Shown here one piece after another: positions 62,484 to 64,000 of a stretch of 64,000 bases of DNA. The translations under genes and the position numbers were made by a program. The notes beneath the pieces are model-generated. The model saw nothing but the letters and a program-made list of their open reading frames with translations, was not told where the DNA came from and ran no database searches. How positions within the stretch are numbered: the stretch's first letter is position 1; each line of letters starts with the position of its first letter. The stretch is from Artemisia argyi (Eukaryota > Streptophyta > Magnoliopsida > Asterales > Asteraceae), in NCBI GenBank assembly GCA_030686995.1, contig CM060686.1, forward strand, positions 72,148,819-72,212,818, in the 5' to 3' direction.

Positions 62484-63895
62484 TGATACGTGGGAATCGC
62501 ACCAGGCTTTACCTTTCAAGGGATCTTGAGAAGCTTACAACCCCCACCAGGCAGTGTACCTGATCGTTGTAGTATAGTATAGTGACAAATACCGGGGGAT
62601 TGATCGTTCAGCTAGGAATAGTGTCGCTAGGATTAGAAAACCTAAATACTAGTTCTAAAGATGAAGGATGATTATTTTTGTATTTTTATATTTTTTAGAA
62701 AGCAAGTAAAAATCTCGGGTTTGAAGGATTTGGGCGGAATTAGTTGCTAGTCAACTAACCCAATACTAAAGATGCAATCAAAATAAAATACAAGAAATGA
62801 AAATAAACTAAATTAAACTAAAGTTGTGAGCAATTAGTGGAGAAGTTGTGTTTACTTAGATTTCACTACTCCCTAGATATCTTTTACACGTTAATTACTT
62901 GTTATAGTTGCATGGATGACGGATTGTATTCCTTAATACCATTCATGGGGTGGCGCACTTAATTCCCCAATCCTATGAGTGCCTACTTCACTCCTATGTC
63001 GAGCCGGCTAAGAAGCTCCTAACATGGGATCATTAGAATTTACTCATGCATTAAATACAACCAATAAAACCTAGTGCACGTCAGTTCATGTTTCCTAAGA
63101 CGTTCAAGCATGTTACCATTTCGAAGTCTGCCAGTTTTCTTAAGCCTAACATCGAAATCATTCATCCAAAACAACCATAAACAAGTAATCAACACATAAT
63201 TAACATCTAGGTTTCATTAGATCCAAGCAAACACAAGATAGATCTAGCCTAGCATGATGGAATTAAGACAAGAACAAGATATAGACAACCAACACATAGA
63301 CATATTGATTGAATTAAAAGAACACTTATCTCAATTACACATGAAAGGGTTCAAGGGCTGAGAACCCTTGAAAAACCTGTAAAATTCGTACTAAGTTCGG
63401 CCTTAGGGTTTCTCCAAAACTTCTCTCTTTTTATGTGTAAAAATTAGAAAACTATATATAGGAAATAGGGTCTGACGGCGTCAAGAACAAATTTGTGACG
63501 CCGTCATCTCGCCGCCAAAATACTTCTCGGACTGCCTTGATCTACTTTTGACGCCGTCATGTGTTATGTGTTTCCAGGCCGTCATGCATTTTACTCTTGA
63601 CGCCCTACTTCGTGACGCCGTCAATTCTGTACTGGGTCGTCATGGAAATTACTCTTGACGCCGTCAGAAATTCCTTCTTGACGCCGTCACCTACTGTTCC
63701 CAGCAAGGAAAATTAAGACTTTGGCGTTTTTTTCACTTTTATGCTCCAAAAACGTCCGAATTGCTTCCTTTTCCAGATTTCTCTCCCAAAGTACCTAAAA
63801 TAACAAAAGGAACGATTTAGGGCAATATTTGATCAAATAAATTCAATTCCGGGCTTAAATGACCCCCTAAAAGTGGTCCATTTTTCGCCTCATCA
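62484..63895 (-). repeat. Gypsy-N1b 5' LTR
   Basis: Copy of 40380-41790, with the TGACGSCGTCA cluster at about 63473-63690. Confidence 0.88.
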
Positions 63896-63900
63896 CATAT

Positions 63901-64000
63901 CTAGTTAGGCAATGCAAAAATTAGACATGTAAACACACATATCATAGGACTTTGACCTTGAGGTCGAGAATTTCACTTATACTTAGTGAAAATTGCCATA
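63901..64000. other. SIRE-like internal sequence, cut by the window end
   Basis: Copy of 41796-41895. The additional ORF would follow outside the window. Confidence 0.6.

Larger units (their letters stand above)
58584..63895 (-). mobile_element. Gypsy-N1b: unit 2 copy of the nested Gypsy element
   Basis: Target duplication CATAT at 58579-58583 and 63896-63900, identical to unit 1. 3' LTR remnant 58584-58992 with the same GTTA break, 5' LTR 62484-63895, PBS complement at about 62461-62477. Copied by the segmental duplication, not by transposition. Confidence 0.9.
42786..64000. repeat. Tandem segmental duplication, unit 2 (continues beyond the window)
   Basis: Starts within minisatellite sequence directly joined to the truncated ORF of unit 1 (GAGACAAGT then AAAAAATCAGACG). 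Same order as unit 1, plus a Gypsy insertion (46033-53783) and the 1.4 kb (54292-55695) lost from unit 1. Confidence 0.9.

Noticed and set aside
1..64000. tRNA, rRNA or other structured RNA genes
   Set aside because: None seen by eye on either strand. The only tRNA-like sequences are the short primer binding sites.

Overview
This is a 64 kb piece of a plant nuclear genome, almost certainly a eudicot. It carries a TIR-type NBS-LRR resistance gene (a class missing from grasses), a plant class I small heat-shock protein gene, short T-rich plant introns and dense Copia and Gypsy LTR retrotransposons. I cannot name the species. Only three host genes are convincing: a five-exon TNL gene (18907-25070, +), a class I sHSP gene (25954-26424, -) and a three-exon mitochondrial-sHSP-like gene (27267-31312, +). 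Nearly everything else is transposable-element sequence.

Left third (1-17.9 kb): a minus-strand LINE-type retroposon pseudogene has been split into three pieces by two Copia elements. Copia-1 (345-6188, target duplication GAGAA) and Copia-2 (6860-17271, target duplication AAAAC) sit cleanly inside it, and removing both restores one continuous match to the retroposon C-terminal region. Copia-1 is badly decayed. Copia-2 is a large element with gag, pol, a likely 56-nt intron between them, an antisense ORF and an extra sense ORF whose end now runs into a truncated 3' LTR.

Middle (17.9-31.3 kb): a Mutator-type hairpin MITE lies in front of the TNL gene, and a Tourist-like MITE sits in its first intron. 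The two sHSP-type genes are divergent neighbours. Intron 2 of the second holds a 2.3 kb PIF/Harbinger-like element filled with an 18-bp minisatellite in inverted arrangement.

Right half (29.9-64.0 kb): a tandem segmental duplication with a spacing of about 12.9 kb. Each unit holds (A) the end of the minisatellite element, the last exon of the sHSP-like gene, a Copia LTR remnant and a hairpin MITE, then (B) the 3' part of a large SIRE-like Copia element on the minus strand with a non-autonomous Gypsy element nested in it. After the duplication, unit 2 received another Gypsy element (46033-53783, target duplication GTAGC), while unit 1 lost 1.4 kb in a deletion with a templated 13-nt filler. 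The three Gypsy copies share LTRs, PBS and 3' non-coding region but carry two unrelated coding cassettes, and none has reverse transcriptase.

A theme across the elements is motif arrays just upstream of the LTR TATA boxes (TGACGSCGTCA in Gypsy, GGCGGAACCC in the SIRE-like element, CTGCTGAA in Copia-2) that recur inside the elements. In two of the three families the internal cluster lies in front of an extra ORF.
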